DNA of 64,000 nt from an uncultured beta proteobacterium (GTDB lineage: Bacteria; Pseudomonadota; Gammaproteobacteria; Burkholderiales; Burkholderiaceae_C). Made by a program: the position numbers and the translations under genes. This document shows, piece after piece, positions 58,690 to 64,000 of this stretch. Where the stretch lies: positions 1 to 64,000 of the forward strand of contig CAIUDG010000002.1 in the NCBI GenBank assembly GCA_903897925.1, read 5' to 3'. Within the stretch, counting starts at the first letter, position 1, and each line of letters opens with the position of its first letter. The notes below the pieces were generated by a model, which saw only the letters and a list, made by a program, of their open reading frames with translations, was not told the DNA's origin and did not search any database.

Positions 58690-60495
58690 ATGAAAAATAT
58701 CGATCTCAAAATATCCAGCTTGCTGGCCCTGGGGTTTGGCTTCCTGGCGCTGCTGATTGTGCTGATGGGGGCCAGCACCCTGTGGCGCACGTCCCAGGTG
58801 TCGGAGGCATTTGGCACGGTGATGGAGCAGCGCTATCCGAAGATCAGCAATCTGCACCACATCAATGACAACATGAGCGACGTGGCGCGCTACCAGCGCG
58901 ACGCTTTGCTGCTGTCGGACGCCGACGACATCAAAAAGTTGCTCGACCTGATGGCGGCGGCGCAAAAAGACAATACCGAGCGCATGGCGGTGCTGGCGAC
59001 TTCGCTGCAGTCCGAGCAGGGCAAGCAGTTGTTCGCCGCGATGCAGGACTTGCGCCAGCAGTTCATACCTTTGAATGAGCGCTTCATGGGGCAGATTCGC
59101 TCCGGCAACCAGGAGCTGGCCAAGATCGGTCTGCTGGCCGAACTGGGGCCGGTGGAGCTGAAATATTTTGACGCCATCAGCCAGCTGGTCAAATACCAGG
59201 AAGCGCAGATGCAGTCTGCCAAGGCCGAGGCTGCCGCTTCGGTGGCCTCCCTGCGCACCACCTTGCTTCTGACCGGCGGTTTCGGTTTGCTGGCCGCCAC
59301 CATTGCGGCCTTGCGCATCATGCGCGCGGTGACGGCGCCGATCCATGAGGCGGTGGAAGTGGCCCGTGCCGTGGCTGCTGGCGACCTGAGTTACCCCGTG
59401 CATGACGGGGGCAACAATGAAACCGGCAAATTGCTGGGCGCGCTCAAGGATATGCAGAGTGCGCTGGTGACTGTGGTGGCGAATGTGCGCAAGGGCTCGC
59501 AAAGCGTGGCCCTGGCCTCGGCGGAAATCGCCCAGGGCAACCAGGACCTGTCGGATCGCACCGAGCGCCAGGCCAGCGCGCTGCAGCAAACCGCGTCCTC
59601 TATGCACGCCCTGGATAGCCAGGTGCACCACAACGCCGACAGTGCCAAACAGGCGAACCAGCTGGCCCTGAATGCCTCGGATGTGGCGGTGCACGGAGGC
59701 GAAGTGGTCGGCCAGGTGGTGCAGACTATGCGCGAAATCAACGAAAGTTCGCGCCGCATTGCCGACATCATCAGCGTGATTGACGGCATTGCCTTTCAGA
59801 CCAACATCCTGGCGCTCAATGCTGCCGTCGAAGCGGCGCGTGCCGGCGAGCAAGGGCGCGGCTTTGCTGTGGTGGCCTCGGAAGTGCGCAGTCTGGCTGG
59901 GCGTTCCGCCGACGCGGCCAAGGAAATCAAGTCGCTGATCAATGCCAGTGTCGAGCGCGTCGAACGCGGCAGTGCCCAAGTGGACAAGGCGGGCGAAACC
60001 ATGAACGAGCTGGTGGCGGCGATCCGCCGCGTGACCGACATTATGGGCGAAATCAGTGCCGCCAGCAGCGAGCAGTCGGGTGCCGTGGCGCAGGTCGGCG
60101 CCACCGTGACGCAAATGGACCACACCACCCAGCAAAATGCCGCACTGGTGGAACAAATGGCCGCCGCTGCCGGGAGCTTGCGCAGCCAGGCCAGCGATCT
60201 GGTGCAGTCGGTGGCCATTTTCAAATGGGGTGCCGGCGCTGAGGTGCCGCTGCCGAACTCCGATAGCATGCGTTTGGCCAAGTCGGGCACGCGCGCCGCT
60301 GCCGGCGCCGAGCGGCGCGTTCTGGCCGCACCCGTGGCGAAGACGGCCACGCTGGCACGCCCAGCGAAAACGCCGGCCGCCGCCACCCCGGGCCGTACTG
60401 CTAAAGCGCCGACACCGGCCCAGCTGGCCAAGGCGCCGCAACTGGAAGCGCGGGCCCGGCCAGCGGCGGACGACGACGCCTGGGAAACCTTCTAA
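58690..60495 (+). CDS. methyl-accepting chemotaxis protein (MCP 3) with C-terminal pentapeptide
   Basis: A 601-residue chemoreceptor: TM1 near 10-32, a compact (about 150-residue) helical periplasmic sensor of the 4HB type, TM2 near 188-212, HAMP, then the coiled coil with tip [20 protein letters not shown] near 372. The tail is Ala/Pro-rich and ends DAWETF, matching the CheR/CheB-binding pentapeptide (NWETF-like). The signalling domain is very similar to that of MCP 2 but the sensor differs. It follows the FIST gene by 18 bases with an AGGCGGG-type site. Ligand unknown; a FIST input is a possibility. Confidence 0.94.
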   Translation: MKNIDLKISSLLALGFGFLALLIVLMGASTLWRTSQVSEAFGTVMEQRYPKISNLHHINDNMSDVARYQRDALLLSDADDIKKLLDLMAAAQKDNTERMAVLATSLQSEQGKQLFAAMQDLRQQFIPLNERFMGQIRSGNQELAKIGLLAELGPVELKYFDAISQLVKYQEAQMQSAKAEAAASVASLRTTLLLTGGFGLLAATIAALRIMRAVTAPIHEAVEVARAVAAGDLSYPVHDGGNNETGKLLGALKDMQSALVTVVANVRKGSQSVALASAEIAQGNQDLSDRTERQASALQQTASSMHALDSQVHHNADSAKQANQLALNASDVAVHGGEVVGQVVQTMREINESSRRIADIISVIDGIAFQTNILALNAAVEAARAGEQGRGFAVVASEVRSLAGRSADAAKEIKSLINASVERVERGSAQVDKAGETMNELVAAIRRVTDIMGEISAASSEQSGAVAQVGATVTQMDHTTQQNAALVEQMAAAAGSLRSQASDLVQSVAIFKWGAGAEVPLPNSDSMRLAKSGTRAAAGAERRVLAAPVAKTATLARPAKTPAAATPGRTAKAPTPAQLAKAPQLEARARPAADDDAWETF

Positions 60496-60512
60496 CGCAG
60501 CATCGACGCCGG

Positions 60513-61751
<1,239 letters not shown>

Positions 61752-61769
61752 TCATTTCGGTGCCGGGAT

Positions 61770-62852
61770 TCAGGGCTGGCGTGCCAGCAGCATGGCGTCA
61801 CCATAGCTGAAAAAGTGGTATTGGTTGGCAATCGCTTCGCGGTACAGGGCGCGGATATGTTCGTAACCGGCAAAGGCACTGACCAGCATCATCAGGCTGG
61901 ACTTGGGTAGGTGGAAGTTGGTCAGCAGCAGATCGACGTGCTGGAACGCAAAGCCGGGCGTAATGAAGATGCGCGTGTCGCCCTGGGTCTGGCCGCTCTG
62001 GGCCCAGGACTCCAGGGTGCGTACGGTGGTGGTGCCGACCGCCACCACGCGTGCGCCGCGCGCCTTGCAGTCGGCAATCGCCTGCTGGGTTGCCGGCGGT
62101 ATGTCGTACCACTCGCTGTGCATCTGGTGCTCGGCCAGGTTTTCGGTCTTGACCGGCTGGAAGGTACCGGCGCCGACGTGCAGCGTGAGCTGGGCGCGCT
62201 GTACGCCCATGGCATTGAGCTGGTCCAGCAGCGCCTGGTCGAAGTGCAGTGCGGCGGTGGGCGCGGCCACGGCACCCGGGTTGCGCGCAAATACGGTCTG
62301 GTAGCGCTCGGCGTCTACTGCCGAATCGCTGTGCGTGATGTAGGGCGGCAGCGGTACATGGCCGTGGCGCTGCATCAGGGTGTAGGGATCGTCGCCCTGG
62401 TCATTTGACAGCACCAGGCGGAACAGCGGACCGCTGGCGTCGGGCCAGCGCCCGAGCAGGGTGGCGCTGAAGCCGTCGGTCGCGCCGGCGGCGCCGTGCA
62501 TGATCAGGGTGGTGCCGGGCTCCGGCTTCTTGCTGACGCGCATGTGGGCGGCCACCTGGTTGCCGCTGAGCACCCGTTCCACCAGCAGTTCGACCTTGCC
62601 GCCACTGGGCTTTTCACCAAACAGGCGCGCGTGCAGCACCTTGGTGTCGTTGAACACCAACAGGTCGCCGCGGCGCAGCAGCTGCGGCAGGTCGCGCACG
62701 ATGCGGTGCACCGGCGTGCTGCCGCTGCCATCGAGCAAGCGTGCGGCGCTGCGTTCGGCAGCCGGGTGTTGGGCGATCAGCGCAGGGGGAAGATCAAAGT
62801 CAAAGTCGCTTAGGCAATAGGCCTGCGGCGTGGCGGGAGATGTGTGGGGCAT
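61770..62852 (-). CDS. queA: S-adenosylmethionine:tRNA ribosyltransferase-isomerase
   Basis: A 360-residue QueA, which adds the epoxycyclopentane-precursor ribosyl group from SAM to preQ1-tRNA. Landmarks are [27 protein letters not shown], the [26 protein letters not shown] block, [28 protein letters not shown] and the C-terminal [19 protein letters not shown]; these are given as landmarks only. The ATG at 62852 starts the conserved domain. It is divergent from recG with 58 bases between starts and upstream of tgt. Confidence 0.95.
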   Translation of the reverse strand: MPHTSPATPQAYCLSDFDFDLPPALIAQHPAAERSAARLLDGSGSTPVHRIVRDLPQLLRRGDLLVFNDTKVLHARLFGEKPSGGKVELLVERVLSGNQVAAHMRVSKKPEPGTTLIMHGAAGATDGFSATLLGRWPDASGPLFRLVLSNDQGDDPYTLMQRHGHVPLPPYITHSDSAVDAERYQTVFARNPGAVAAPTAALHFDQALLDQLNAMGVQRAQLTLHVGAGTFQPVKTENLAEHQMHSEWYDIPPATQQAIADCKARGARVVAVGTTTVRTLESWAQSGQTQGDTRIFITPGFAFQHVDLLLTNFHLPKSSLMMLVSAFAGYEHIRALYREAIANQYHFFSYGDAMLLARQP

Positions 62853-62910
62853 TGTGCTTGAGGGTCGAACAAACCCGTACCAAGGAGTAAAGACAGGGCA
62901 GAATTGTCCC

Positions 62911-64000
62911 ATGTCTGACACCGTCCCCTCCGATCCCCCCGCCGCTGCACCCGCTGCCGCTGGCAAGCGGGCGGCCAAGACCTCTGTGAAGACAGCCGCG
63001 AAGGCCGACGCCAAGGGCAGCGCGGCGAGCCCGAAAACGGCGCTGCAGCTGGCGCTGGAGAAGCTGGGTTTGCGCCGCGATATCGACCTGGCGCTGCATT
63101 TGCCGCTGCGCTACGAAGACGAAACCCGCATTACCCGCCTGCGCGATGCCCGCGAAGGCGATCTGATCCAGATCGAGGCCCGGGTGATGGACTGTGAAGT
63201 GGCCTACCGGCCACGGCGTCAACTGGTGGTCAAGGTGGATGACGGCTCCGACAGCTGTACCCTGCGTTTTTTCAATTTCTATCCATCGCAGCAAAAAGCG
63301 CTGGCGGTGGGCACCCGCATCCGCGCGCGCGGTGAGGTCAAGGGCGGCTTTCTCGGCTGGACCATGTTGCACCCCAGCTGCAAGCCGGCGCGCGGCGACC
63401 TGCCAACTGCCCTGACGCCGATCTATCCGACCGTCGCCGGCCTGGGCCAATACTATTTGCGCCAGGCCGTGCTGGGCGGGCTGGCACGCGCCGAACTGTC
63501 CGACACCTTTGCGCCCGGCGACCTGATGGAACTCAATCCGCACGCCCTGTGGACCTTGCGCCAAGCCTTGCAGTTTCTGCACCATCCGACACCCGATGTT
63601 TCGCTGGCCACCCTGCAGGACCACAGCCACCCGGCCTGGCAGCGCCTGAAGGCCGAAGAGCTGCTGGCCCAGCAGCTGTCACAGCTGCAGAGCCGGCGCC
63701 TGCGCGCCACCCTGCGCGCGCCCCAGCTGGTAGAAGTGCCGGGTGGCACACTGCACCAGCGCTTGCTGGACGCGCTGCCATTCCCGCTCACGGCAGCGCA
63801 GCAGCGGGTCGGACGGGAAATCGCCGCCGACATGGCCCGCGCTTTGCCAATGCACCGTTTGTTGCAGGGCGATGTCGGTGCCGGCAAGACGGTGGTGGCG
63901 GCGCTGGCGGCCGCGGTGTGCATCGATGCCGGCTGGCAATGTGCGCTGATGGCGCCGACCGAAATTCTTGCCGAGCAGCATTTCCGCAAGCTGATCGGCT
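62911..64000 (+). CDS. recG: ATP-dependent DNA helicase RecG, N-terminal part
   Basis: The first 363 codons of recG are inside the window; the gene runs off the right edge. After an Ala/Lys-rich extension of about 35 residues, the wedge/OB domain is visible ([25 protein letters not shown] and RARGEVKGG), followed by the start of the helicase core with [10 protein letters not shown] (Q-motif region) and Walker [14 protein letters not shown], then [11 protein letters not shown] (motif Ia). RecG remodels stalled replication forks and branched recombination intermediates. It is divergent from queA. Truncation is from the window edge, not a mutation. Confidence 0.95.
   Translation, partial: MSDTVPSDPPAAAPAAAGKRAAKTSVKTAAKADAKGSAASPKTALQLALEKLGLRRDIDLALHLPLRYEDETRITRLRDAREGDLIQIEARVMDCEVAYRPRRQLVVKVDDGSDSCTLRFFNFYPSQQKALAVGTRIRARGEVKGGFLGWTMLHPSCKPARGDLPTALTPIYPTVAGLGQYYLRQAVLGGLARAELSDTFAPGDLMELNPHALWTLRQALQFLHHPTPDVSLATLQDHSHPAWQRLKAEELLAQQLSQLQSRRLRATLRAPQLVEVPGGTLHQRLLDALPFPLTAAQQRVGREIAADMARALPMHRLLQGDVGAGKTVVAALAAAVCIDAGWQCALMAPTEILAEQHFRKLIG

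Overview
The window is a high-GC, gene-dense piece of bacterial chromosome that fits a betaproteobacterium of the order Burkholderiales. The signs are a PhaM-type granule protein with a histone-like tail, a DUF3567 gene, the rsmI/yraN/gmhA/BON neighbourhood, a UbiM-like hydroxylase, a high-potential iron-sulfur protein, an aerobic benzoyl-CoA epoxidase (BoxB) and a large hydroxycinnamate/phenylpropanoid cluster. The family (Comamonadaceae or Oxalobacteraceae-like) cannot be fixed from the sequence alone. I see no rRNA, tRNA, insertion sequence, phage block or CRISPR array, so this looks like ordinary chromosome with catabolic accessory loci.

Layout. 1-18.9 kb: a holin-like fragment, an orphan branched-chain-type binding protein divergent from a chemoreceptor, an EamA exporter, a CcmA-like orphan ATPase, a YbgC-like thioesterase, UbiM, a STAS-domain protein with acidic repeats, a lysophospholipid-type acyltransferase, a nitronate-monooxygenase-like enzyme with a Cys-rich tail, then a run SSB-like protein / aldo-keto reductase / LLM flavoenzyme / DUF2721 / DUF1800 / DUF1501, and a secreted MetX-like hydrolase. 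19.1-30.6 kb: one long co-directional cluster (crotonase, feruloyl-CoA synthase, thiolase, thioesterase, a four-gene branched-chain-type ABC importer with a fused permease-ATPase, an acyl-CoA dehydrogenase and a MarR regulator). It reads as uptake, CoA activation and beta-oxidative side-chain shortening of plant phenylpropanoids, releasing aromatic acids. 30.6-35 kb: a membrane protein with a calcium-loop-like motif, DUF2892 plus a Crp/Fnr regulator, a second chemoreceptor and a universal stress protein. 35.1-37.5 kb: stand-alone boxB with repeat elements upstream, then HiPIP and a small conserved gene.

37.5-44.2 kb is housekeeping: rsmI, yraN, a phosphoheptose-isomerase-type protein, a BON lipoprotein, a hydroxyisobutyrate-dehydrogenase-like enzyme, pilU and pilT, and yggS. 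44.1-52.6 kb is amino-acid and glyoxylate metabolism: an Lrp-type regulator divergent from putA, arginase, an alanine-glyoxylate-type aminotransferase, a GlcD-type oxidase and a LysR regulator. 52.6-64 kb: psd, DUF3567, DUF3108, a fumarylacetoacetase-family hydrolase, MarC, a co-directional phaM / FIST / chemoreceptor set, the queuosine genes queA-tgt, and the start of recG running off the right edge.

No wholly new defence or mobile system is evident. The points most worth following are the phenylpropanoid cluster that lacks its own 3-hydroxyacyl-CoA dehydrogenase, the solitary boxB with operator-like repeats, the FIST-chemoreceptor pair behind phaM, the Cys-rich flavoenzyme tail, the orphan CcmA-like ATPase, and several uncharacterised proteins whose visible features are recorded below.
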